Assembly: GCA_002709225.1 (NCBI GenBank)
Contig: PAQH01000081.1
Coordinates: 1 to 52,799, forward strand
DNA from: Planctomycetaceae bacterium
Lineage (GTDB): Bacteria > Planctomycetota > Planctomycetia > Pirellulales > Pirellulaceae
Direction of reading: 5' to 3'
Length of the DNA: 52,799 bases
Shown one piece after another: positions 28,204-36,748 of the stretch. The position numbers and the translations under genes are program-made. A model generated the notes under the pieces. It saw nothing but the letters and a program-made list of their open reading frames with translations. It was not told the DNA's origin and searched no databases. Each line of letters starts with the position of its first letter. The stretch's first letter is position 1.

Positions 28204-29424
28204 CTACTTTTCCTGGATAAATCCGTCTTTGGTTTCGCGGAAACTCCTCCGCAGGGTGGTCGCCTGGTCAAATTGTCCGTTGCCGCGGCCAAGCAGGAGA
28301 GAGATGCTGCGGTGCCGGTAGTTTGCCGTAACCAGATCAAGCAGGCCGTCACCATTGGCGTCGAATGTCAGCACGCCGTAATTTCCCAGCGCTGTCGGGT
28401 AGTCGGTCCGCGCCGCAAAGCGGCCGCGGCCGTTGTTGAGAAAGACGCTCACGAAATCTTCGGTCCAGTGTGTCACGGCGAAGTCCAAGTCGTCGTCGCG
28501 GTCGAAGTCGCCAACCGCGAAGAAGACGCAGTGTTTGCCTGCCGCCGTCAGACGCTCTTTACCAAATGTACCGTCACCCCGCCCGGGGAAGAGCGAGATC
28601 GTGGAGGACGACCAGTTGGCACTGAGGATGTCAAGATGTCCGTCACCGGTGAAGTCGCGGGCGCGCACATCATTGATGCGGACCCCCGAGGTGGTGACGA
28701 CACGCCTGCGTAACAGTTTCAACTGTTTGAAGATAGATTTGCCCGGATTCAACCAGAACGATACGGTTCGCCCCAACTCATTGGGTACCAAGACGTCCAG
28801 GAAGCCGTCCCCGTTGAGGTCGGCGGTATCGATGTAGTAGGCGGAGATGCCTGCTTCCAGAGTGATGGGCTTGGAGAATTTCCAGCGACCCTGACCACGG
28901 CGGAGATAGAGTATGCCAGTCTTGGTATCCCCGCTACGAGCTGTTCCGCGCGCCGTATAGAGAAGGTCTTGCAGACCGTCTTGGTCAAGGTCTGCTAGCG
29001 CGACCCCCTTGGCAGAACTCGCGGTGGGAAAACGTGCCATCGGCTGGAAGCGACCGTTTCCCTGATTACGCATCAGCAACACGAATTTTCCTCGACAGCC
29101 GATGGCCAAATCGAGCCGTCCATCGTCATCCAGATCGGCGCTCGCGAAATTGTAACTCCCGTCGACGAATCCATTGCCTTGCGCCGGTCGCAGGGGCGTG
29201 ATAGCAAGGTGTTCGAAATGTCCGCGTCCATCACCGCGTTCGAGTGTGAGCAGTCCGAGGTCGTGAAAACCGACAGCCAGATCCTGTTGACCATCGCCAG
29301 TGAAATCAGCCGCGAGAAGTTTGTAAGGCCCTCCCAAACGCGGTGGCGGGTCCTCTGCATACAGAGGCGCCGCGAGATAGCAGCTCACGAGTAGCAGGCA
29401 GATACGGGACTTAAAGTCGTGCAT
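28204..29424 (-). CDS. Secreted seven-bladed FG-GAP/VCBS propeller
   Basis: 406 residues with a signal peptide (1-23, ending PLYAE). It contains seven D-x-D-x-D-G-x-x-D calcium-loop motifs: FTGDGQQDLAV, LDDDGRLDLAI, LDQDGLQDLLY, LNGDGFLDVLV, FTGDGHLDILS, FDRDDDLDFAV and ANGDGLLDLVT. That is exactly the number expected for an integrin-alpha-like seven-bladed propeller, so the whole mature protein is one such fold. No catalytic domain is attached; a calcium-dependent binding role is likely. It is convergent with the GH36-like gene, only 52 nt away, and runs the same way as the cytochrome protein upstream at 29518-32685. Confidence 0.92.
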   Translation of the reverse strand: MHDFKSRICLLLVSCYLAAPLYAEDPPPRLGGPYKLLAADFTGDGQQDLAVGFHDLGLLTLERGDGRGHFEHLAITPLRPAQGNGFVDGSYNFASADLDDDGRLDLAIGCRGKFVLLMRNQGNGRFQPMARFPTASSAKGVALADLDQDGLQDLLYTARGTARSGDTKTGILYLRRGQGRWKFSKPITLEAGISAYYIDTADLNGDGFLDVLVPNELGRTVSFWLNPGKSIFKQLKLLRRRVVTTSGVRINDVRARDFTGDGHLDILSANWSSSTISLFPGRGDGTFGKERLTAAGKHCVFFAVGDFDRDDDLDFAVTHWTEDFVSVFLNNGRGRFAARTDYPTALGNYGVLTFDANGDGLLDLVTANYRHRSISLLLGRGNGQFDQATTLRRSFRETKDGFIQEK

Positions 29425-29517
29425 CCTGAAACTCCCAGAGAGTCAATTTCACCGAGGTAGTTCCGGCGGGCTAGTCGTTCGGTTCCAGACAACGATCGGC
29501 GAGTCGTTTGGTCCTCG

Positions 29518-32500
29518 TCATTGCGGTTTGCCACGTCCGTACGCTTTCCGCAAGAAGGCGATCAAGTCAGCCACGTCCTGCGGTCCCAGTTGTTCGTGCA
29601 GGTTGGCAGGCATTAACGAGACGGCTGAAGCGCGGAGGAATTCGAGATTCCGCCGCAGCAGGGTCTCGGTAGCATTCTTTTCTTTCCGCAGGGTGATACT
29701 TGTTGGGGATTCTGAAGCTAGTACCCCGGTGAAGGATCGGCCGTCCTCTGTGATTGCCGTGTAGCTGCGATACTCGGCTTCAATTCGGCCACTGGGGTCG
29801 AGTAAATCGAGCAGTATGGTCTCGTCGGGTCGATTGATTGTGGAGCCGAGTCGCGGGCCGACCGCGTGTCCCGCTTCTTGGAGTTGATGGCAGGCTAAAC
29901 AGTGTTTGGTAAACAGTTGTTCTCCACGTTTCACGTTGCGCGGGTTTTGTAGCGCACGCTGATAAGTGTCGATCCGCCGTTGTAGTTCGGTATCTGTGGT
30001 GGCCTCGACCAGTAAGGCTTGCGCGCGCCTGGCAAGTTGCTGGTCCGGGTGGGTGAGGAGTAACTCGCGTTCGCTGGCGGTGAGTTCGGTGCCACGCACC
30101 ACGTTCTGTTCTAAGGCAGTGAGTAATGCGGCAAGTCGATTGCTGCGGGCAAAGATTGTCCTCAATACGATGCTGCGCAGTTCAGGTGTGAAACCTGACC
30201 ACTTTTCCAGCAAGAGCGTGGCGACTCGATCATCACGGGAAGCTCCCAAAGCGGTCACTGCGGCGAGTTGTAATTCCAGTGGTTGGCGGACTTCCAGGAG
30301 TCGACCCGCCAGTGGAGACAGCTGGTCGAATGACGCGCTGGCCATGACGTGGATTGCTTGTTGACGTTGCGACAGTGGAGAGTTTTCGTCCAGGGCGTGG
30401 GCTGTGGCTTCAGCAAAGATGGCTTTCAGTTGGGCCGGGTTGGCCAGGGGTAAGTGGGCTGCCAGTTGGGTAGCCGATTCACGAACTTTGTCTGCTTGGC
30501 TGGCCAGCAAGCGAGTCAGCGCCGCCCAGCCATCCTCCGCACGCGGCACGGGCTGTTTGCCGCGGGTAATGCCCTTTACCAAGCCGGCGAGTACCAGCGC
30601 CTGTGAGGTGCTGTCCCGGGTGGTGAGCAGCGCCAAGGTACGTGACATGGCGGGACCATCTCGACGAGCGGCAAGGGTGATTGCCAAGGGCTCCAAGAGT
30701 CTGCGAGTACCAGGGCTGGGCAGCGATGATTGCAAGAGTCGCAGCAGGAGTTCACCGGATCGGTCGCTGGCCGAACTGAGGATGGCGGCCTCCATCCAGC
30801 GTTCCTCGCCATGTTTCTGGGCTAGCGTTGCTAGGATGTCGAGACTTTCCCGCAGGGGACCTGCGCCCGCTGTCATCGCCAGTTGCAGGCGTACCGCGGG
30901 GTCCGTGTCGTAGCGCATAGTGTGGAGATCAGCCATGAGTTGTTCATCGTCGTGAAGCCAATGTTCGGCAAGTCGTAACGCGTGCAGACGCACCGTGTAA
31001 TGGGTGTGTTGGAGTGCGACCGCGACATCGGCTGGGGTCAGGCGGCCGAGGCCATCCAGCGTGTACAGAGCATGCAGGCAGGCTTGCGGTGAAACATCAG
31101 CTTGCAACTGTTGGGATAACAGGGATGCGACCGAAGTGTCTTGGCGTTCGACCAGCAGGCGCTGCGCAGTAAGGCGTCGCCAGAGACTTGTGTCCGCGGT
31201 TGCGCGGGCCAGCTGCCGGCCCGTTAATTGAGAGAAATCGACCCACTTACGCGGGCGTTGGCCCGTTGGTAGCAGTCGCCAAATACGGCCGTGTTGACTG
31301 CCGCGGTCGAGGCCGTATTGCTGTTGCAGGAAACGTGGAATCGCCGAGTAGTCTTCGATGATCTCTCGGTACATGTCCACAATGTAGAGGGCGCCCTCTG
31401 GCCCCACACGCAAGTTCATCGGTCGAAACCACTGGTCGGTGGAGGCGAGAAATTCAGACTCCTGTTCGTTTGCGGCCCGTTGCCCCTGGTACCCGGCACC
31501 ACTCCGCTCAAGGATGCAGCGGTGGACGATATTCAAGGAGGGTTCGCAATAGAACAGGTTGCCTCGGTAAGTCGCAGGAAACAGTCTGTCACCGTAAAAT
31601 TCGTTACTGCATCCGCCAGAGAAGAAATTACTGTTGGTTTCACGGGCTCCATAAAATTTGACCCAAGCGGGGTCCTGCTGGCGTTTGACTCTCCAGGGGT
31701 GCGGTTGACTAATGCGGAAGCCACGGTTGTAGGTCGCCGCGGAATAGGTCGTGTCGGGCGTTGCGACATAGGGATTGCGCGTCAGATAGCGGTGTGGCAG
31801 TGGCAACGCGTATGTCGCGGGCCGTCCACCGGTGGAGGGAAACCGGTCCCCTGCGTCGTTGATGGTCAAACCGAACGTGCCGACTCGTCCTGTGACTGGC
31901 TCGAGGGCGGAACCATCGGCCTTGATACGAAAATCGGTGTTTCCCAGTTCGACCGGTTGCGCGAGTCGCGGTCCTTGAATGGTGCCACCGGTGCCACCAC
32001 CGCCAATGTAGATCCAATTATCCAGACCCCAGCGTGGGTTGTTGATACCGCGTTCGAGAACACGGGTGCGAAAACCGGAAAACAGGGTTTCGCGGATTTC
32101 TGGCTTACCGTCGCCGTCCCGGTCGCCGAGGTAGAGGATGTCGGGCGCACAGACCACGATAACACCCTCTCGTGCGGGCAAGACACCGTAACAAGGGGGC
32201 AGGTCATCGGCCCAAACGGTGGCTTGGTCCATGACGCCATCCCCGTCCGAGTCGGTCAGCAACTTGACGACACCAAATTGGCGACGGGCAGCTTCTTCGG
32301 CGATCTTGCCTCCGCGCAACTCCCAGCGGATCCGGCGGACCTGCTTGTCGAGTACACCCGTCTTGTTCAATTCTGTGACATCGAGGTGTCCTTCGATGTT
32401 GTAGCCATGCAATTCGCAGACGAAGATGCGATTCCGTTCGTCAAATGCCAGGCAGGAAGGTTCTCGAATCAGTGGTTCGCTGGCGACCAGCTCGATACGG

Positions 32501-32685
32501 AAGCCTGTGGGCAACTGGATTTTCGCGGCGCTGTCACTGGGCGACAGGGGTTGTGGCGCGTCTTGGGCTGGCTGGATCGCGGCCCGCGGTGCGTCAGCTC
32601 CGTCGAGCGGAGCAGTGAACGCAGCGAGAATTACCAGCAGGGGAGTGAAGAGCCAGGAGCACTGCCGGTTGGTTTTGCTGTTCAT
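29518..32685 (-). CDS. PVC-type propeller - HEAT repeat - cytochrome c protein
   Basis: 1055 residues from ATG 32685; the frame stays open further upstream, but only this start gives a signal peptide (ends near LDGADA). The N-terminal part (about 60-480) is a sugar-dehydrogenase-like beta-propeller of the planctomycete membrane-bound dehydrogenase type, with PTGFRIELVASEPLIREPS and NGLDNWIYIG-like strands. HEAT-like helical repeats occupy about 530-900. A C-terminal monohaem cytochrome c carries HCLACHQ (haem site about 929-933) and the family motif VGPRLGSTINR. Such proteins are thought to oxidise sugars or alcohols in the periplasm and pass electrons to the attached haem, but the substrate is unknown. 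It faces away from the sulfatase gene. Confidence 0.9.
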   Translation of the reverse strand: MNSKTNRQCSWLFTPLLVILAAFTAPLDGADAPRAAIQPAQDAPQPLSPSDSAAKIQLPTGFRIELVASEPLIREPSCLAFDERNRIFVCELHGYNIEGHLDVTELNKTGVLDKQVRRIRWELRGGKIAEEAARRQFGVVKLLTDSDGDGVMDQATVWADDLPPCYGVLPAREGVIVVCAPDILYLGDRDGDGKPEIRETLFSGFRTRVLERGINNPRWGLDNWIYIGGGGTGGTIQGPRLAQPVELGNTDFRIKADGSALEPVTGRVGTFGLTINDAGDRFPSTGGRPATYALPLPHRYLTRNPYVATPDTTYSAATYNRGFRISQPHPWRVKRQQDPAWVKFYGARETNSNFFSGGCSNEFYGDRLFPATYRGNLFYCEPSLNIVHRCILERSGAGYQGQRAANEQESEFLASTDQWFRPMNLRVGPEGALYIVDMYREIIEDYSAIPRFLQQQYGLDRGSQHGRIWRLLPTGQRPRKWVDFSQLTGRQLARATADTSLWRRLTAQRLLVERQDTSVASLLSQQLQADVSPQACLHALYTLDGLGRLTPADVAVALQHTHYTVRLHALRLAEHWLHDDEQLMADLHTMRYDTDPAVRLQLAMTAGAGPLRESLDILATLAQKHGEERWMEAAILSSASDRSGELLLRLLQSSLPSPGTRRLLEPLAITLAARRDGPAMSRTLALLTTRDSTSQALVLAGLVKGITRGKQPVPRAEDGWAALTRLLASQADKVRESATQLAAHLPLANPAQLKAIFAEATAHALDENSPLSQRQQAIHVMASASFDQLSPLAGRLLEVRQPLELQLAAVTALGASRDDRVATLLLEKWSGFTPELRSIVLRTIFARSNRLAALLTALEQNVVRGTELTASERELLLTHPDQQLARRAQALLVEATTDTELQRRIDTYQRALQNPRNVKRGEQLFTKHCLACHQLQEAGHAVGPRLGSTINRPDETILLDLLDPSGRIEAEYRSYTAITEDGRSFTGVLASESPTSITLRKEKNATETLLRRNLEFLRASAVSLMPANLHEQLGPQDVADLIAFLRKAYGRGKPQ

Positions 32686-33120
32686 CGTTGCTGCCGCCAA
32701 GTAGGGGAGATGCGCTCGGGCACAAGGAGGTGGTTGCGATTCTACGCGGCGTTTTGTCGCACTGCAAAGAACTTGGGTTTGATTCTGGAAGTGGCTGCCT
32801 GTGTGAGAACCGCCGGCTGCGATGGTGACAGGTTCCCAGAACGCTGCCGGCAGCAAGTGAGCAGGCAGGCGCCAGCGCGGGGTGTCGTACAATTCCTCCC
32901 TTTTTGATCGCCGGTACCCTATGATTAGTGGAAACCTATGATGCGTGGTAATAGCTCGCTGAGGTTCGTGAAATTACATCCGTGCCCAAGTCGAGGATTG
33001 CGCCCGGGACCGGGAGTGCGGGTTTGTGGGAAACAGTGTGGGTAACAGGAGCTTTGCCAAGTCTTCAGCCGGACTGAAGAGCAGGAAACGGCACGCTACG
33101 CAAAGATGTGAGAGGATGAA
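32686..33120. other. Divergent intergenic region upstream of the sulfatase
   Basis: 435 nt between the cytochrome gene (minus) and the sulfatase (plus). It holds a 7-bp hairpin (TCTTCAG, loop CCGGA, CTGAAGA) at 33062-33080, about 40 nt before the sulfatase ATG, and a direct repeat CCTATGAT at 32918-32925 and 32935-32942, spaced 17 nt start to start. A TATGAT box lies in the first copy, but without a good -35 partner. No gene is visible. Confidence 0.55.
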
Positions 33121-35001
33121 ATGAAGCGGATGTTGTGCATCGTAGCCATGGGGATCGGTTGGGTGTTACCCGCTCTGGCGGTCGAACAACGCCCCAATAT
33201 CGTCTACATCATGGCGGACGAACTGGGCTACTATGAGTTGTCGTGTTTGGGTCATCCCCACATACAGACTCCTTCGATCGACCGTATGGCGCGTGAGGGG
33301 ATGCGTTTCACCCAGGCCTTGGCCGGTTCTGCGGTTTGTGCGCCGACGCGCTGTTGCTTGATGACCGGAAAGCACAGTGGCCATACTTCAGTCCGTTCCA
33401 ACGGCGGTGGTACTCCATTGCGTGCCGACGAGCTGACCGTGGCCTCGGTTCTCAAACAGGTGGGCTACGCCACGGGCGGCTTTGGCAAGTGGGGATGCGG
33501 TGGCCGTGGCTCGACGGGCGTGCCGGAGAAACATGGATTTGACTTGTTTTTCGGTTATTACGATCAGGTTCATGCACACAGTTATTATCCTCCCTACCTG
33601 GTTCGCAACAGCAGCGAAGTGCCGCTGCCAGGAAATCGTGGTGGCAGTCAGGGTAAGGTTTACTCGCACTATCAAATTGTCCGCGGCGCCATGGAGTTTA
33701 TCCGTGAGAACAAGGACCGTCCTTTTTTCTGCTACCTGCCGGTCACCCCCCCCCATGGCATTTTTGATATTCCCGATTCCGATCCTGCCTGGGAGCTTTA
33801 CCGGGACCAGCCCTGGCCTGAACCCGCTCGGCGTTATGCGGCGATGGTGACGATGGTGGATCGCCAGGTCGGGGCGTTGTTGGAGTTGTTGCGCAGCCTG
33901 GAACTCGACCAAAACACGATTGTCTTTTTTTGTGGTGACAATGGCGGTAACGACTATTTTCGTGACGCCCAACACCCGCGCGGGTTTCACGCGGCGAATG
34001 TAAACCCGGCCACCGGAGTTGAATTTCGCGGGAAGAAGGGCAACCTCTACGAAGGCGGCTTGCGAATTCCCATGGTCGTGCGCTGGCCTGAAAAGATCAA
34101 ACCCCAGCGGGTCAGCAAGCAGCTCTGGTATTTTCCCGACGTACTGCCGACGCTCGCCGAGTTGGCGGGCGCCGAGGCACCCCCGGACGTGGACGGCCTC
34201 TCAATTGTCCCCACGCTGCTCGGTCCCCAGGCGGCGGGACGAGAACAGTCGCAGCACGACTATTTGTACTGGGAACTAGCGGGCCAAATTGCGGTGCGGT
34301 CGCGTAACTGGAAAGCAATTCAGCCCGGCCGCAAACGTGCCTGGGAATTGTATGACCTAGCGGAAGATCCAGGTGAGCAGAACAACCTGGCCGCCGCGCA
34401 GCCGGACAGGCTGAACCAACTCAAGTTGTTTGCCAAGCAGGCGCACGAACCGGTCAAGGAAGGTGTGTTTGTCGATCGTGCGATGCATGAGAAAGACCGC
34501 CTTGCCAAATTCGGTGGACGGCGCCGGGCGCCAGTTCGGCGCAAAGTGTATGCGTTGCCCAAGCAAGGCCTGGTGCCGAGTGGAGATTGGAAGATTGTCC
34601 GCGCCAGCAGTGAGTCCCGGTTCAACAAACGGTTGGCGGGCCACGCCATCGATGGAAACCCTCGGACCCATTGGCACACGGAGTTTCAGGCACAGTTGGC
34701 GCAGCACCCCCATGAGCTGGTCATCGATTTAGGTCGCCTCAGATCGGTCCAGGGGTTTCGCTACCTGGCCCGTCAGGACGGTGGCTGGAATGGAGCGGTC
34801 GCCCGCTGTGAGTTTTCCGTGGCAACCGTTTCTGGGGAATTTGCGCCGCCGATCGTGAAGGTAGAATTCAAGAAAACCCGCTCACCGCAGGAAGTGAAAT
34901 GCAAGACAGTCCAAGCCAGATATGTGCGTTTGCGCGTGCTGTCCGAGGTCAACGGTGGTCCTTGGGCTTCCATTGCCGAGTTGGGGGTAGTGGGCAAGTA
35001 A
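33121..35001 (+). CDS. Secreted type I sulfatase with C-terminal discoidin-like domain
   Basis: 626 residues with a signal peptide (1-20). The sulfatase signature CAPTRCCLMTG is present with Cys73 as the formylglycine precursor, so activity requires a maturase encoded elsewhere. The first metal motif reads ADELG rather than the usual ADDLG. GKWGCGG, TPPHG and GDNGGNDYF are the expected later active-site blocks. The sulfatase domain ends near residue 480; about 495-626 is an F5/8-type (discoidin) carbohydrate-binding domain (IDGNPRTHWHTEF, then YVRLRVLSE). The likely role is removal of sulfate from an external polysaccharide. It leads a plus-strand run of secreted carbohydrate-related genes. 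Confidence 0.93.
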   Translation: MKRMLCIVAMGIGWVLPALAVEQRPNIVYIMADELGYYELSCLGHPHIQTPSIDRMAREGMRFTQALAGSAVCAPTRCCLMTGKHSGHTSVRSNGGGTPLRADELTVASVLKQVGYATGGFGKWGCGGRGSTGVPEKHGFDLFFGYYDQVHAHSYYPPYLVRNSSEVPLPGNRGGSQGKVYSHYQIVRGAMEFIRENKDRPFFCYLPVTPPHGIFDIPDSDPAWELYRDQPWPEPARRYAAMVTMVDRQVGALLELLRSLELDQNTIVFFCGDNGGNDYFRDAQHPRGFHAANVNPATGVEFRGKKGNLYEGGLRIPMVVRWPEKIKPQRVSKQLWYFPDVLPTLAELAGAEAPPDVDGLSIVPTLLGPQAAGREQSQHDYLYWELAGQIAVRSRNWKAIQPGRKRAWELYDLAEDPGEQNNLAAAQPDRLNQLKLFAKQAHEPVKEGVFVDRAMHEKDRLAKFGGRRRAPVRRKVYALPKQGLVPSGDWKIVRASSESRFNKRLAGHAIDGNPRTHWHTEFQAQLAQHPHELVIDLGRLRSVQGFRYLARQDGGWNGAVARCEFSVATVSGEFAPPIVKVEFKKTRSPQEVKCKTVQARYVRLRVLSEVNGGPWASIAELGVVGK

Positions 35002-35044
35002 GACTGACGCTGTGGCACGAACCAGTCGATAGCAGCCAGGCCCA

Positions 35045-35338
35045 ATGGACACGGGTGTGATACGCATGGTGGATCGCGAGCAAATCGCTAAGCACTGGAG
35101 AGGTCGCGGCTTCAGTTGTGAGCTATGGACGGATCGGCCCGGCCAACGCTGGGAAGATTTTGCGCACCCGACTGACGAACTGGTGCTGGTTCTGGATGGC
35201 GAGATGGAGTTTGAAATTGAGGGGCAGCTGTATCACCCGCCCGCCGGTGATACGTTATTCATTCCAGCAGGTGCAGTTCATTCTGCTCGGAATGTCGGTA
35301 CAACGATCGCACGGTGGCTGTTTGGTTATCGGCAGTGA
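35045..35338 (+). CDS. Small single-domain cupin
   Basis: 97 residues, or 90 from the ATG at 35066; neither start has a strong ribosome site. The protein is one cupin barrel: DELVLVLDGEMEFEIEG for motif 1 and PAGDTLFIPAGAVHSARN for motif 2. No signal peptide, so it is one of the few cytoplasmic products here. Small cupins bind a metal and often a sugar or acid; function cannot be narrowed. It sits 43 nt after the sulfatase and 40 nt before the sialidase-like gene, which suggests one transcript. Confidence 0.85.
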   Translation: MDTGVIRMVDREQIAKHWRGRGFSCELWTDRPGQRWEDFAHPTDELVLVLDGEMEFEIEGQLYHPPAGDTLFIPAGAVHSARNVGTTIARWLFGYRQ

Positions 35339-35378
35339 TGAGTCTCTTGGAACGCGAACAAATTTCAAGGTCGAACGG

Positions 35379-36623
35379 ATGTCTACTTCGCGACGCACCT
35401 TACTGGCCGCTGCGGCGGGTCTCCCCCTGGCACAGACGGCTCTACCCGCCAACGCACCCGCGACCCTGCGTTACGATTTGGGGCTCGCGGTGATTCACGC
35501 GGGATGGGATGGCAACAAGTGTTATGTTCATTCTCGGGCGGGTGCGATTCCTCCTTTCACGGGTGGTAATCAATCCCGTTTTCCGATTGTCGTGATGACC
35601 ACGCAAAAACACTTCGTCCGCGGCAATGACATTTTTGATGGTTTGGAGGATTTTCGCAGTCCCGATCTAGGCAGGTCGTGGCAGGGACCGGTGGCCCACG
35701 CGGGTCTTCAGCGGCGTCGTATGGGGCCTGGAATCGAGGTGGCACCTTGCGATTTCACACCGCAATGGCATGCTGCGACAGCCCGTTTGTTGGGCACGGG
35801 AAAGACGTTTTGGTACAAGGACAACGAACAGTACAGCGCCTCGCCGAGTGATCCGATTTACGCGGTTTACGATACGCGGCGACGGACCTGGTCGGCGTGG
35901 CAGCGGATCAAGTTACCCGCGCTGCCAAAATTCAAGAACTGTAGCGCCGGCTGTACACAGCGGGTTGACCTGCCCAGCGGTGATGTACTGCTGCCGGTCT
36001 ATTTTCGCCCGCAGCCGGACAATACGGACCATCGCGTTACCGTATTGCGTTGCGGTTTCGACGGTCAGACACTGCGTTATCTGGAGCATGGTGACGAGTT
36101 GGAGTTGGAGCCGAAGCAGGGGGATGGACTTTCGGAGCCATCGTTGACCCGGTTTCAAGGTCGGTTCTATTTGACATTGCGCACGGTGGACCGAGCTTAT
36201 GTGACAAGCAGTGAGGACGGTTTACATTATGCACCCTTGCGTCCCTGGCGATTTGATGATGGGCGGGAATTAGGGAGCTACAACACACAGCAGCACTGGG
36301 TCACCCATTCGGAGGGCTTGTTCCTGGTCTACACGCGCCGTGGGGTGAATAACGATCACGTGTTTCGGCACCGCGCGCCGTTGTTGCTGGCTCGGGTGGA
36401 CCCTCAGAAGTTGGTGGTGCTGCGCGACAGCGAGCAAATCATCGTGCCAGAGACCGGCACGCGCATGGGAAACTTCGGGGTGGTGCACATCAGTCCGTTG
36501 GAGACTTGGGTGATTACGACAGAGTGGATGCAACAGCCGCCACCAGGTGGTTTTGAGAAGTATGGCAGCAACAACCGGATTTTTTGTGCGAAAATCAAGT
36601 GGAGTCGTGTGAACCGATCGTAA
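35379..36623 (+). CDS. Exported sialidase-like (BNR/Asp-box type) propeller
   Basis: 414 residues from ATG 35379, selected because the product then opens with a Tat-like signal (STSRRTLLAAAAGLPLAQTALPANA); the frame extends upstream through the cupin gene but that part is a shadow. Features of the exo-alpha-sialidase/BNR propeller class include repeated S-x-D-x-G-x-x-W-type turns (SPDLGRSWQGP, SSEDGLHYAPL) and NCSAGCTQRVDLPSGDVLLPVYF. I cannot assign the sialidase arginine triad with confidence, so a related glycoside-processing or binding role is possible. A hairpin with a short T-run follows the gene. Confidence 0.78.
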   Translation: MSTSRRTLLAAAAGLPLAQTALPANAPATLRYDLGLAVIHAGWDGNKCYVHSRAGAIPPFTGGNQSRFPIVVMTTQKHFVRGNDIFDGLEDFRSPDLGRSWQGPVAHAGLQRRRMGPGIEVAPCDFTPQWHAATARLLGTGKTFWYKDNEQYSASPSDPIYAVYDTRRRTWSAWQRIKLPALPKFKNCSAGCTQRVDLPSGDVLLPVYFRPQPDNTDHRVTVLRCGFDGQTLRYLEHGDELELEPKQGDGLSEPSLTRFQGRFYLTLRTVDRAYVTSSEDGLHYAPLRPWRFDDGRELGSYNTQQHWVTHSEGLFLVYTRRGVNNDHVFRHRAPLLLARVDPQKLVVLRDSEQIIVPETGTRMGNFGVVHISPLETWVITTEWMQQPPPGGFEKYGSNNRIFCAKIKWSRVNRS

Positions 36624-36677
36624 AGTGGCGGCCTGGTCTGTGCGCGCCGATTGCGGCGTCACGCCGAGTGACGCAGC

Positions 36678-36710
36678 TCCGCTGGTGGCTCGCAGCCAGC
36701 GGACTGTTTT
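36678..36710 (+). terminator. Candidate intrinsic terminator after the sialidase-like gene
   Basis: An 8-bp perfect stem (TCCGCTGG at 36678-36685, CCAGCGGA at 36696-36703) with a 10-nt loop is followed at a 3-nt distance by TTTT. An alternative inner hairpin (TGGCT/AGCCA) is also possible. The T-run is short, so termination may be partial. Confidence 0.4.
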
Positions 36711-36748
36711 CGTCAGCGGGTTCGAAGTCGAAGTGGAAAGGTAATGTG

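Noticed and set aside
31291..32907. 538-codon plus-strand frame opposite the cytochrome/HEAT protein gene
   Set aside because: It is antisense to a well-supported gene, has no signal peptide or family features, and long antisense frames are expected in GC-rich coding DNA.
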